Source: Bdellovibrionales bacterium RIFOXYC1_FULL_37_79 (GTDB lineage Bacteria > Bdellovibrionota > Bacteriovoracia > Bacteriovoracales > Bacteriovoracaceae). From it: 64,000 bases of DNA. The position numbers and the translations under genes were made by a program. Location of the stretch: assembly GCA_001770015.1 (NCBI GenBank), contig MEQB01000064.1, positions 62,001 to 126,000 of the forward strand. The letters run 5' to 3'. The notes under the pieces are model-generated. The model was not told the DNA's origin. It saw nothing but the letters and a program-made list of their open reading frames with translations, and searched no databases. How positions within the stretch are numbered: the stretch's first letter is position 1; every line of letters begins with the position of its first letter. Shown piece after piece: positions 27,667-36,800 of the stretch.

Positions 27667-28574
27667 AATTTGTCAGATAAAAGTTTTTCCTTAGTGAGTT
27701 CATCCAGCGTGGAAATTCCCAGGGATTTGCATATTTGGATAATAGATTCATATTTATTTAAGGTGTAAAAATGAATACCGGGCACATTATTATCGAGTAA
27801 GCCGCTGGCTTGCTCAGCGGCCCAGTGAATGCCGACATCAAAGACTTGAGAGTCATTACTGGTTCGAATAACTGATTTTAATAATTTGGCTGGAAATCTT
27901 ACCCCTTGGGCAAGATCGGCCATGCGTTTTAAGTTGCTTAAGGAGGTTATGGGCATTACCCCGGGGATGATGGGAATATTAATTCCTGCCAGTTGGCAGC
28001 GGTCTATGTAGTCAAAATAATCTTTGTTATCAAAGAATAACTGGGTACAAATATAGTCCACTCCGGCATCTACTTTTTCTTTCAAATAATCAATTTCCAA
28101 AAGCCGGTTCGTACATTCCGGATGACCTTCGGGAAAACCTGCCACTCCAATACCCATTTGCGGATGAATTTTTTTGATAAAACGTACGAGGTCAACCGCG
28201 TGCTTAAAGTCATTTTTGGATAAATCAATACTTTCATTTTTAGGGATGTCTCCCCTTAATACCATAATATTTTGGATACCGTTATCTTGATAATTGGTGA
28301 TGATTTTTTCCATGTCCTTCCGGGTTGAGCCCACGCAGGTTAGGTGAGGGACAATAGTTAGCTTGGTTTCCTTATGAAGTTTGATCACCAGGTCGTTGGT
28401 TAATTCTCGGGTGGTGCCACCTGCGCCATATGTGACACTTACATAAGTCGGTTTGAGTGGTACAAGCTTTTTTATGGTTTCAAACAGGTTATCAGAAGCT
28501 TTTTGGGAGCGGGGTGGAAAAAACTCAAAACTAGTGGTCAATTTTTTTTTAAAAAAATAGTCTTTAATTTGCAT
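27663..28574 (-). CDS. metF: Methylenetetrahydrofolate reductase
   Basis: Reduces 5,10-methylene-THF to 5-methyl-THF for methionine synthesis. FAD-dependent TIM barrel: SFEFFPPRS at the N-terminus, VSVTYGAGGTTRE, VPHLTC, the VLRGDIP segment, and YICTQLFFDN near residue 180. At 303 residues it is of normal length. It converges on the PilZ gene, overlapping by four bases. Confidence 0.95.
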   Translation of the reverse strand: MQIKDYFFKKKLTTSFEFFPPRSQKASDNLFETIKKLVPLKPTYVSVTYGAGGTTRELTNDLVIKLHKETKLTIVPHLTCVGSTRKDMEKIITNYQDNGIQNIMVLRGDIPKNESIDLSKNDFKHAVDLVRFIKKIHPQMGIGVAGFPEGHPECTNRLLEIDYLKEKVDAGVDYICTQLFFDNKDYFDYIDRCQLAGINIPIIPGVMPITSLSNLKRMADLAQGVRFPAKLLKSVIRTSNDSQVFDVGIHWAAEQASGLLDNNVPGIHFYTLNKYESIIQICKSLGISTLDELTKEKLLSDKF

Positions 28575-28725
28575 TGTAAGAAATTAACATATCTGAGGTA
28601 TAAGTCAATTGGACGTGCACACTTTTGTGTCAGCGCTAATAAATTAATTTAGGTGTTGATTTTTCATAAGACTTTTAGTTAGATATACCCAATTAAACAA
28701 TTCAAACTTATAAAGGTTGGGATTT

Positions 28726-29013
28726 ATGGTAAAGAAGACTACATCGAAAAATACGGAAGTTAAAAAAAGTGCCACCACTACTAAAGCACCAGCGGTGAAC
28801 ACATCTGCCACAAGGGCAAAAGAACAAGCATCTACTATTTCCGTCAAAGCGCCTACAAAAACTATCACTCACAGCGAAAAACAAAGAATGATTGCCGAGG
28901 CTGCGTATCTTAGAGCGCAAAGCCGAAATTTTGTGGGTGGAAGTGAAACGGAAGATTGGCTGGCCGCTGAAGCTGAAATAAATAAAAAGATTATTAATTA
29001 TAAAGTGGTTTAA
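28726..29013 (+). CDS. Small DUF2934 protein with Lys/Thr/Ala-rich tail
   Basis: About 95 residues. The first ~50 are rich in Lys, Thr, Ala and Ser, like histone-H1-type tails. The last ~40 match DUF2934 (IAEAAYLRAQSRNF...TEDWLAAEAEI). Role unknown; DUF2934 proteins are widespread small proteins of proteobacteria. Start ATG 28726 with AAGG upstream. A promoter may be TTGATT (28654) and TTAGAT 17 bases on. It ends four bases into the opposite PilZ gene. Confidence 0.65.
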   Translation: MVKKTTSKNTEVKKSATTTKAPAVNTSATRAKEQASTISVKAPTKTITHSEKQRMIAEAAYLRAQSRNFVGGSETEDWLAAEAEINKKIINYKVV

Positions 29014-29828
29014 CCGTTTCTTTTTTTAATCATATTTATATATCGGTTGACGAACTTTTGAATTTCCATTCTGACTTCGTTGGAGAGGCTCAGGAATTGA
29101 ACGCCAACGCCTTTAATGTTGCCATCGTTTAGGGACATGATCTTTGCCTGGGCTTCGATTTGCATGTCAATTGTATCTGGTCGAATAATGACCGTAATCT
29201 CATCGCCAGTTTTAAAAGGGCCGGTTTGGGTTTGGACAAAACATCCACTAATCGAAAGAGTGGTGCACTGGCCGATGTAAGATTTATCATTATGAATGAC
29301 TGCGGCAGTAGATGAGTAAGGGGTTCGGGGATTCTTTCTGATAATTCCCGGGGTTAGTTGAATGTCCTTGATTAAGTCTTGTCTGACGATGGTGTTAATC
29401 TCTTTGCCTTCCTCCATCGTATTATAAAAGTTGAGAGATTTTTCTTCAGGAGCAGGAATAAGAAAATCCTTGAATTCGGGAATATTATTAATAATCATCC
29501 AGCTGGTTTCTCCCCAAGAAGTGACATAATCATAGGCCAGTAACTTTTTATTTTTTAACATCGCTGAAATTTTTTCTTTTCGGAAGGGGCCTTCGATGAC
29601 GTTATTTCTACAAACCAGATAATCCTCATGGGGTCTGAAAGCAGGTGGAGCGGGAGGAAGAAAGTTTTTAAAATCCTCAATTTCACCAATTTGGAAAATA
29701 CACCTAAATTGCAAATCGTATAAGTATTCCTGGACGGTGACCACATTTTGTCTCAGCAAAGAAGCAATTTCCTCAGTGGAAAAGGGACCTTGGAACTTTT
29801 CGCTGTGATAGATAAAATATGAGTTCAT
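29010..29828 (-). CDS. GYF_2-GYF_2-PilZ protein
   Basis: Two tandem GYF_2/DUF4339-like segments: residues ~3-55 (YFIYHSEKFQGPFSTEEIASLL) and ~65-120 (YLVCRNNVIEGPFRKEKISAML), each with the xGPF signature. A C-terminal PilZ domain follows, with RKNPRTPY as RxxxR. In the second PilZ motif, TLSISGCF, Thr replaces the usual Asp/Asn, so c-di-GMP binding may be weak. Start chosen at ATG 29828, which puts the first GYF segment at the N-terminus. Probably a c-di-GMP or protein-interaction adaptor. Confidence 0.7.
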   Translation of the reverse strand: MNSYFIYHSEKFQGPFSTEEIASLLRQNVVTVQEYLYDLQFRCIFQIGEIEDFKNFLPPAPPAFRPHEDYLVCRNNVIEGPFRKEKISAMLKNKKLLAYDYVTSWGETSWMIINNIPEFKDFLIPAPEEKSLNFYNTMEEGKEINTIVRQDLIKDIQLTPGIIRKNPRTPYSSTAAVIHNDKSYIGQCTTLSISGCFVQTQTGPFKTGDEITVIIRPDTIDMQIEAQAKIMSLNDGNIKGVGVQFLSLSNEVRMEIQKFVNRYINMIKKRNG

Positions 29829-29970
29829 ATTGTGCCACTTTAAGAGGTTAATCATATTATATTGTTAAATTGTTTTTGCAGCAAGCTGTCAGATAATAAA
29901 CCAATCTGGTCGGGAATTATTAATAATGTCAGATATTATGTTTTGCTGGTATAATTAGCAGGGGTTTGTC

Positions 29971-30672
29971 ATGGCCATATTTTTGAAAATTACTGGTGGA
30001 AAACCAGATTCCATTGAGATAAAAATTAAACCTGTTTTGATGGGAAGAGCGCAGGGCTGTGATGTGGTTTTAACCAGTGAATTTGCCAGTGGACAACATT
30101 GCATTTTTTTTTTAAACCAAGGGCAGGTAACGGTAAAAGATCTTAAATCAACCAATGGCACGATGTTAAATGGTGAACTGGTAACCAATACTAAGGTTTT
30201 TTTAGGAGATATTATATCCATTGGACGAATAGAGATTACCCTAGACGTTCAACAAATGAGTGTGGATGAAATAAAAATGCATACCAAACAAATGGGGGTA
30301 GGACCGACGGCCATTATGGAGATCACCGATGCCACCAAAGTCCCACTGGTTAAAGCGAAAAATCAGGAGGTATGCAGCGAAACGGTGACCAACTATGAAA
30401 ATCTGGATGAAGTATCAAATGACCAGGAAAAAGAAAGTCGTATTAAGAAATCCTCTGTAGTGGTGAACAATGTTGATTTTTTAAAAGAAAATAATGAAGT
30501 ATTCGGGCGGATTCATAAAAGCGGAAAAAGTTCAGGATTGGAACTGACCAAGGGGCTGGATGCTAAAAAAAGAGAACTTAGAAAAAACCGCCTGAAAAAA
30601 TTGCAAGAAACTATTAGTGTAGCTGGGGTGAAAAAGTTGTTTAGTTTTATTAACGAGAAAATAAAAAAATAA
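29971..30672 (+). CDS. FHA domain protein
   Basis: The N-terminal ~95 residues are a forkhead-associated domain that binds phosphothreonine peptides: MGRAQGCDVVL, SGQHC (usual SxxH) and DLKSTNGTMLNG. The rest is a linker with a Lys/Arg-rich C-terminus (KKRELRKNRLKKLQE) and no recognised domain. RBS AGGGG. First gene of a four-gene run ending with mltA. Confidence 0.75.
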   Translation: MAIFLKITGGKPDSIEIKIKPVLMGRAQGCDVVLTSEFASGQHCIFFLNQGQVTVKDLKSTNGTMLNGELVTNTKVFLGDIISIGRIEITLDVQQMSVDEIKMHTKQMGVGPTAIMEITDATKVPLVKAKNQEVCSETVTNYENLDEVSNDQEKESRIKKSSVVVNNVDFLKENNEVFGRIHKSGKSSGLELTKGLDAKKRELRKNRLKKLQETISVAGVKKLFSFINEKIKK

Positions 30673-30691
30673 ACTCATGCGGGATTTGTGA

Positions 30692-31870
30692 ATGAAACAG
30701 GAAATACTTTCTATTTTGTCGGATGTTATTGCGATACCTTCGGTGGCTTTGCAATCGAATTTAAAATTAGTGGAGTATATTGAAAATTATCTACTCAAAC
30801 TGGGTGGAGACATCCATCTGATTCATAACTATAAAAATGACAAGGCCAGTCTGGTGTGTTTCTTGGGGCCACGAGATGTTGAAGGCGGATTGATTTTATC
30901 TGGACACATGGATACAGTCCCTCCGGATGTCTCCAAGTGGAATACCGATCCTTTCGGACTGGTGGAGGGGGTATCTCCGGAAGGAGAAGTTGGATATTTT
31001 GGACTGGGTGTGTGTGATATGAAAACATTTTTGGCCCAGACATTATTTTGCGTGAGAGAACTGGATCAGAAAAAATTAAAAAGACCATTGGTTTTAATGT
31101 TTACTTATGATGAGGAAGTCGGCTGTATGGGAGTGCGTTCGGCACTGAGTTTTATCAAAAGCCTGTCAAGAACTATCCCCTCATCGGCTATGATTGGGGA
31201 ACCGACGGGGTTAAAGGTTTTTACCGCCCATAAGGGGCATACTCAATTAACTATTTCGGTCAGGGGAAAGGCCGGGCATTCCTCCCGGGTGGATGAAGGT
31301 GTCAATGCCATTGAGTGGGCTTGCCGAGTGATATCGGTGATTAATGATTACGGTATTGAGCTTAGGGAAAAAGTGAAATTTCAAGATTTATTTAAAGATT
31401 ACCCTTTCAGGACGTTGAATGTTGCCCAGATTCAGGGGGGAAGTGCGGTGAATATTATTCCAGAAGATTGCGAAATAAAGGTGGGTTACCGGACTCTGCC
31501 TGGCGATAATCCTGATACAATTTACCAAGAGCTTAAACATCGAGTGGAAGAGGAAGTCCTCTCCTGCCTACATCAAAAACATCCCGCCGCAGATATTTTA
31601 TTCAAGCTCGAAAACGAAGTAATGGCCATGCATACTCCAGAAGGTTCGGAAATTGAAAAAAACCTACGTGAAGTGGTAAATGACTACGACATTCATGCAG
31701 CTCCTTATACGACAGAAGGAGGAATTATCAGTCATTTTGGAGTTGATTGTATCATTTGCGGCAGCGGCTCTATTAAAAATGCTCACCAATCCAACGAATT
31801 TATGTCCAAAGAGGATATTTTTAAAGGAATTGACGTTATTAAAGCAATTATTGAAAGAATGTGTTTCTGA
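30692..31870 (+). CDS. argE: M20 family peptidase, acetylornithine deacetylase-like
   Basis: Dizinc amidohydrolase. Metal ligands are visible: SGHMDTVPPD near residue 72, GVCDMK near residue 105, and YDEEVGCMG near residue 138. The dimer segment GHTQLTISVRGKAGHSSRVDEGVNAIE is typical of ArgE/DapE. A late GGIISHFG leads to the last ligand region. The best match by eye is acetylornithine deacetylase; succinyl-diaminopimelate desuccinylase or a peptide deacylase remain possible, as no other arginine genes are near. Confidence 0.78.
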   Translation: MKQEILSILSDVIAIPSVALQSNLKLVEYIENYLLKLGGDIHLIHNYKNDKASLVCFLGPRDVEGGLILSGHMDTVPPDVSKWNTDPFGLVEGVSPEGEVGYFGLGVCDMKTFLAQTLFCVRELDQKKLKRPLVLMFTYDEEVGCMGVRSALSFIKSLSRTIPSSAMIGEPTGLKVFTAHKGHTQLTISVRGKAGHSSRVDEGVNAIEWACRVISVINDYGIELREKVKFQDLFKDYPFRTLNVAQIQGGSAVNIIPEDCEIKVGYRTLPGDNPDTIYQELKHRVEEEVLSCLHQKHPAADILFKLENEVMAMHTPEGSEIEKNLREVVNDYDIHAAPYTTEGGIISHFGVDCIICGSGSIKNAHQSNEFMSKEDIFKGIDVIKAIIERMCF

Positions 31871-31871
31871 T

Positions 31872-32630
31872 ATGCAAACAACAAATCAAATCATACTGAA
31901 AAATAAAAAGATCCGGTTTGCAGATTACCTGGTTCAATGTGAAAATGCGCAAATGGATGCCCTTGAGCATTTGGATAATATTGGCTCCAATTGGCAAGTT
32001 AATCGTGAACTTAGGATAAGAGTGGGTAACGATTCTAAGTTTCAGGATTATGTGGGAGATTTGATTAACTTTACCATTGGTGCTCCAGACGTTTCGCAAT
32101 TTCTAAAACTTAAAAATTCATTTAACGGACTGGATATGTTTTCCGAAAATATTGATCCCACTTGTTATCATATGGAGGTGCATCCTTTGACCAGCGGAAA
32201 ACAGAGTAACAAAATACAGGAAAAAATTCTTGAGAATCAAAAAAAATGCACAAAAGTTTTTGAAAAAATAAATGAGTATGTAAAAGGCCAGGCGGCTTGT
32301 GCGCAAATCACCATGGTGGCGACTCGCCTTCATCCTCTAAATAACATGGCACTGGTGTGTGGCCTGATTCCCAAGGAGGAAAAGGATTTTGTCCACTTGT
32401 TGAATATTTATAATTTGTGTGAAGAAATTTTAAATTCTTATTTGGCACCCCAATTTCATGTAATATTAAGTTATTTCCAACCACGTATCTTTCAAGCGGG
32501 GGAAGTACAAGAATTATATAAAATGATTAAGCATTCAAAAGTAGATTTTGAAATTACATTTGATATAAATAAATTATCCTATCAATATTTTACTAATTTA
32601 AACTGTTATAAGACGGTAATCAGATTATGA
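31872..32630 (+). CDS. Uncharacterised protein between M20 peptidase and MltA genes
   Basis: Not recognised. About 252 residues from ATG 31872, one base after the peptidase stop, and its stop overlaps the mltA start (ATGA). An open frame extends further 5' but inside the peptidase gene. The protein is mixed alpha/beta by eye, with no signal peptide or membrane segment; a segment with HPL and HPLNN repeats, and two Cys near the middle. Tight coupling suggests it works with the peptidase or MltA. Confidence 0.6.
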   Translation: MQTTNQIILKNKKIRFADYLVQCENAQMDALEHLDNIGSNWQVNRELRIRVGNDSKFQDYVGDLINFTIGAPDVSQFLKLKNSFNGLDMFSENIDPTCYHMEVHPLTSGKQSNKIQEKILENQKKCTKVFEKINEYVKGQAACAQITMVATRLHPLNNMALVCGLIPKEEKDFVHLLNIYNLCEEILNSYLAPQFHVILSYFQPRIFQAGEVQELYKMIKHSKVDFEITFDINKLSYQYFTNLNCYKTVIRL

Positions 32631-33805
32631 AACTATTAATACTGGTGTGTTTGATTTTTTATTCATGTTCCAGGGCGATGATTAAATCACCATCTGAGGC
32701 CATGCGTATGATCGAAAAAGACCAGCTTGATATTGTAGATGATTTGGATTTTACAACTCTGAAAGAAGGAATAAAAAAAAGTATTGAGTATTGGAAAAAA
32801 AATTCTGCTACCCAAGTGGTATTTGGTCCTAGCGTCTTTACGGCGAGGGAATATGCTGCCAAATTGGCCATCTTATATAGTGCTAAAGATCTAGATGAGT
32901 TCAAGCTTTTAATTAAGGAGCATTTTTATTTTTATGAGGTTTATGGCCGGGACAGATTTGGTGAAATTTTGCTGACGTCGTACTATGAACCGGTTATCTT
33001 AGGGTCTTTTGTACCAACTGATAAATACTCCCAGCCTATTTATAAATTACCCGATGATTTAGTAGAAGTCAGTTTGACCGAATTTAGAAAAATCAGCACT
33101 CCAGGAGTGGGAGGTAGCCGGGGAAAGCTGACTGGAAGAATCGAAAGCCGGGCGGGTTGTCCTAATAGGGTGGTTCCCTATTATTCAAGAATGGAGATTG
33201 ATAAAGAAAAGAAATTAAATGGTAAAATGTTAGAGATGTTTTGGGTTGATCCTTTGGATGCGTTTTTTTTGCAAATACAGGGATCAGGCACCGTTTTAGT
33301 GGATGAAAAAGAGTTTCGGATTGGATATGCCGGCCAAAATGGACGAGAGTATGTATCAATTGGCAAGCATATGACAGAGATCATTCCTCCAGATGAAATG
33401 AGCTTGCAGAAAATTGAAGCACACCTTAGAACTTTGCCCAAGGAAGTCATGGAGAAGTTTTTATTTATTAATCCCAGCTATGTTTTTTTTAAACCACTGA
33501 GAAATGGGCCGCTTACCACCTCTGGGGCAGAGGTTTATCCTGGGCGCACCATTGCCGTGGATAGTGCTCTTTTTCCTCTTGGTTCGCTAGCGTTTTTGAA
33601 ATTTAAAAAAATGGTGGCTTCTTCGGAAAAAGTGGAGATTTCACAAGAGGAAGAAGCGTCTCGTTTTGTTTTTGCCCACGATACCGGAGGGGCCATCAAA
33701 GGGCCTGGAAGAGCTGATTTGTTTTGGGGAAGGGGTGATGAGGCTAAATTATTTGCAGGACATTTAAGGCATCTTGCTAATCTTTATTTTTTAGTACCCA
33801 GATAA
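32627..33805 (+). CDS. mltA: Membrane-bound lytic murein transglycosylase A
   Basis: Cleaves peptidoglycan glycan strands to 1,6-anhydro products. The lipobox FYSC anchors it (Cys 14). MltA features: SYYEPVILGS, FFLQIQGSGTVLV followed by RIGYAGQNGREYVSIG, NPSYVFFK, and the C-terminal 3D barrel VFAHDTGGAIKGPGRADLFWG with the catalytic Asp. At 392 residues it is normal. In this lineage such enzymes may also act on self or prey wall; that is inference. Confidence 0.93.
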   Translation: MKLLILVCLIFYSCSRAMIKSPSEAMRMIEKDQLDIVDDLDFTTLKEGIKKSIEYWKKNSATQVVFGPSVFTAREYAAKLAILYSAKDLDEFKLLIKEHFYFYEVYGRDRFGEILLTSYYEPVILGSFVPTDKYSQPIYKLPDDLVEVSLTEFRKISTPGVGGSRGKLTGRIESRAGCPNRVVPYYSRMEIDKEKKLNGKMLEMFWVDPLDAFFLQIQGSGTVLVDEKEFRIGYAGQNGREYVSIGKHMTEIIPPDEMSLQKIEAHLRTLPKEVMEKFLFINPSYVFFKPLRNGPLTTSGAEVYPGRTIAVDSALFPLGSLAFLKFKKMVASSEKVEISQEEEASRFVFAHDTGGAIKGPGRADLFWGRGDEAKLFAGHLRHLANLYFLVPR

Positions 33806-33821
33806 TAATGGGAATAAGTAC

Positions 33822-33850
33822 TTGACTTACGCATTACTTACGCATAATAT
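33822..33850 (+). promoter_or_regulatory. uvrA promoter with an 11-base-period tandem repeat
   Basis: TTGACT (33822-33827), 17 bases, TAATAT (33845-33850). The spacer holds ACTTACGCAT twice (33825-33834 and 33836-33845), exactly 11 bases apart, so both copies lie on the same face of the helix. This could be an operator. Confidence 0.6.
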
Positions 33851-33895
33851 TTTTATGTTTAAAAAATAAGAATCATATTAACTTTAGGTGACGTT

Positions 33896-36730
33896 ATTAA
33901 AACAGAACTTGATTATATTTTAATTAAAGGTGCCAGAGAGCATAATTTGAAAAATATTACGATCAAACTTCCGAAAAAGAAATTGATTGTGATCACCGGC
34001 GTGTCTGGGTCAGGAAAATCTTCGCTGGCGTTTGATACAATATTTGCGGAAGGACAAAGAAGATATGTAGAATCACTTTCCTCTTATGCCAGACAATTCA
34101 TAGGACAAATGGAAAGGCCTAAGTACGACACTATTCATGGATTGTCTCCAACTATTTCCATTGAACAAAAATCCGCCAGTAAAAATCCAAGGTCAACGGT
34201 GGGTACCATTACCGAAATTTATGATTATTTAAGAGTTCTGTTTGCACGAATTGGGGATCAATTTTGTGATAATTGCGCCAAGCCAGTGGGGAGAGGAAGT
34301 GCGCAAGAGATGGTTGAGCAAATATTGAAAATTCCACCCGGTCAAAAAATTATTATTTTAGCTCCTATAATTGAAAATCGAAAAGGGGAGCATCGGGAAA
34401 AATTAGAGGTTTTAAAAAAGGAAGGATTTGGCCGGATTAGAATAGATGGTGTTATTTTAAACTTGGAGGATGTTCAGAGTTTATCTAAAAATAAAAAGCA
34501 CAATATTGAGGTAGTAATTGATCGATTGATTATCAATGCAGGAATGAAAAAGCGGTTAACCGATTCGATTGAACTTGCTCTTAAGCATGGCCATGGCGAT
34601 TTGATTATTCACGTTGAAGATCGGGAAGATTTACGAATGAGCGAATCGAGTACCTGTTGTGGAAAGGCATATCCTGAGTTACATCCCAACTTGTTTTCAT
34701 TTAATTCACCGCTTGGAATGTGTCCCGATTGTAATGGAATCGGCTCTCTTCTTTTAATGGACCCAGATAAAATAATTCCTGATAAAAATCTTTCGATACG
34801 TCAAGGAGCAGTGGTTCCATGGAAAAATTATTTTTTAGATTTTGAGGATAAAAAAAATAGTTGGGGGGTTTCTAGAATTCGGGCCATGCAAAAACAATGG
34901 GGAATGAATATAGATATTCCTTGGAAGGATTTACCTAAAAAAATTCAAAGCATGATTTTGTTTGGTCAAGGTGGTCAACAATTAAAAGTTAACTGGCAAT
35001 CGGAAAATTTTAAAGGAGAGGTAAATGCTAATCATGAGGGATTGGTACATACTATGATGAGAAGGTATAAACAAACCACTTCGGAATCGGCTAAAAAATA
35101 TTATGCCAAATTTTTATCTGATAAACCTTGTAATACTTGCCATGGAAAAAGATTAAGGTCGGAGGCTTTGAGTGTTAAAATTGAAGGCAAATCAATCAAC
35201 GATGTAACCAATATGTCCATTGGGGAGGCATTCACTTTTATAAAAAATTTAAACCTCACCGGCAATAAAAAAATTATTGCTAGCGAATTATTCAAGGAAA
35301 TTAATGGTAGGTTGTTATTCCTGGTTAACGTCGGCCTTGATTACCTATCCTTAAATCGCTCCGGGCCTACTTTGTCGGGCGGAGAATCACAGAGGATAAG
35401 ACTGGCTTCCCAAATAGGTTCAGAGCTTACCGGGGTTTTATACATTTTGGATGAACCATCCATCGGGTTACATCAAAAAGACAACGCTAAACTGATCAAG
35501 ACCCTTAAACATCTGAGAGATATTGGGAATACATTGATGGTGGTTGAACATGACCAAGAAACCATGGAATCCTCTGATTGGATTGTGGATATTGGGCCTG
35601 GCGCTGGACATTTAGGGGGACAGGTGGTGGCGCAGGGAACGCCTGCTAGTATTAAAAAAAATAAGCACTCACTGACCGGAAGGTATTTGTCAGGGAAAAA
35701 AAACATTGAGGTCCCTCCAGTTACTAGATCACTTAAGTCAAAATATTTAGAAATTATAGGGGCCACCCAGAATAATTTACAAAATATTGACGTGCAAATT
35801 CCGCTTGGTATTTTTGTGACCATTACGGGTGTTTCAGGTGCGGGCAAATCATCTTTAATTAATCAAATACTTTTTCCAGCACTTTCCCAAAAGTTGAATA
35901 ATTCCCAAGTGGAAATTGGAAAGCATAAAACCATCAAAGGGCTGCAATATCTGGACAAGATTATTAACATTGACCAAAAACCCATTGGTCGAACGCCCAG
36001 AAGTAATCCAGCGACCTATACCAAAGTTTTTGATCATATCCGGGATTTATTTGCACTTATACCTGAATCAAAGGAGAGAGGGTATAACAAGGGGCGATTT
36101 TCTTTTAATGTAAAAGGTGGCCGGTGCGAGCATTGTGAGGGGGATGGTTTTATAAAAGTTGAAATGCATTTTTTGGCAGATGTTTATGTCCCTTGCGAAA
36201 AGTGTAATAGCAAAAGGTTTAATCAAGCCACCCTCGAGGTTTTATATAAAGGTCATTCCATTGCGGATGTCTTGGAGCTTTCTGTCTTGCAGGCCTTTGA
36301 ACTTTTTAATCATCATCTTCATATCAAAACCATATTAAAAACGCTTATTGATGTAGGCCTTGGTTATATAAAACTAGGCCAATCTGCGACGACGCTTTCG
36401 GGAGGAGAAGCTCAAAGAATTAAACTCGCCAGAGAGTTGGCCAAGAGGGCAACGGGGGATACTTTGTATCTTTTGGATGAACCAACCACCGGTCTTCATT
36501 TTCAAGATATCAAAATGCTTTTAAAAGTATTAAACCGCTTAGTGGATGCGGGTAATTCTGTGCTTGTGATTGAACACAACCTTGATGTAATTAAATCCGC
36601 CGACTGGGTAATAGACATGGGACCTGATGGTGGAAAAAAAGGTGGAAGAATTATAGCAGAGGGGACTCCGAGAGAGCTTACAAAATTTAAGGAGAGTTAC
36701 ACTGGGCAGTTTTTAAAAAAGGTGTTGTAG
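33896..36730 (+). CDS. uvrA: Excinuclease ABC subunit A
   Basis: Damage-recognition ATPase of nucleotide excision repair. Two ABC modules: Walker A TGVSGSGKSSLAFDT and TGVSGAGKSSLINQ; signatures LSGGESQRIRLASQIG and LSGGEAQRIKLARELA; the second zinc knuckle CEHCEG...CEKCNS is normal. The first zinc site has adjacent CC in place of CxxC. The conserved N-terminus DYILIKGAREHNLKNI is coded upstream of TTG 33947, but the frame back to its stop at 33860 holds no ATG, GTG or TTG. ATT 33896, four bases after AGGTGACG, is my best start. Confidence 0.92.
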   Translation: MKTELDYILIKGAREHNLKNITIKLPKKKLIVITGVSGSGKSSLAFDTIFAEGQRRYVESLSSYARQFIGQMERPKYDTIHGLSPTISIEQKSASKNPRSTVGTITEIYDYLRVLFARIGDQFCDNCAKPVGRGSAQEMVEQILKIPPGQKIIILAPIIENRKGEHREKLEVLKKEGFGRIRIDGVILNLEDVQSLSKNKKHNIEVVIDRLIINAGMKKRLTDSIELALKHGHGDLIIHVEDREDLRMSESSTCCGKAYPELHPNLFSFNSPLGMCPDCNGIGSLLLMDPDKIIPDKNLSIRQGAVVPWKNYFLDFEDKKNSWGVSRIRAMQKQWGMNIDIPWKDLPKKIQSMILFGQGGQQLKVNWQSENFKGEVNANHEGLVHTMMRRYKQTTSESAKKYYAKFLSDKPCNTCHGKRLRSEALSVKIEGKSINDVTNMSIGEAFTFIKNLNLTGNKKIIASELFKEINGRLLFLVNVGLDYLSLNRSGPTLSGGESQRIRLASQIGSELTGVLYILDEPSIGLHQKDNAKLIKTLKHLRDIGNTLMVVEHDQETMESSDWIVDIGPGAGHLGGQVVAQGTPASIKKNKHSLTGRYLSGKKNIEVPPVTRSLKSKYLEIIGATQNNLQNIDVQIPLGIFVTITGVSGAGKSSLINQILFPALSQKLNNSQVEIGKHKTIKGLQYLDKIINIDQKPIGRTPRSNPATYTKVFDHIRDLFALIPESKERGYNKGRFSFNVKGGRCEHCEGDGFIKVEMHFLADVYVPCEKCNSKRFNQATLEVLYKGHSIADVLELSVLQAFELFNHHLHIKTILKTLIDVGLGYIKLGQSATTLSGGEAQRIKLARELAKRATGDTLYLLDEPTTGLHFQDIKMLLKVLNRLVDAGNSVLVIEHNLDVIKSADWVIDMGPDGGKKGGRIIAEGTPRELTKFKESYTGQFLKKVL

Positions 36731-36762
36731 TGCCTCCCTAAGAGGTACGGCTTAACTTTTGG

Positions 36763-36799
36763 TTGACAATACTCCATATTTACGTGTATAATATGGAGT
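36763..36799 (+). promoter_or_regulatory. Promoter with overlapping palindromic operator
   Basis: TTGACA (36763-36768), 18 bases, TATAAT (36787-36792). A perfect inverted repeat, ACTCCATATT (36771-36780) and AATATGGAGT (36790-36799), spans the spacer and -10 box. The predicted transcription start coincides with the ATG at 36801, giving a leaderless mRNA. The palindrome is well placed for repression. Confidence 0.75.
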
Positions 36800-36800
36800 A

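Noticed and set aside
33825-33845. LexA (SOS) box upstream of uvrA
   Set aside because: The repeat is direct, not palindromic, and does not fit TTACN3GTAA; it is reported only as a possible operator.
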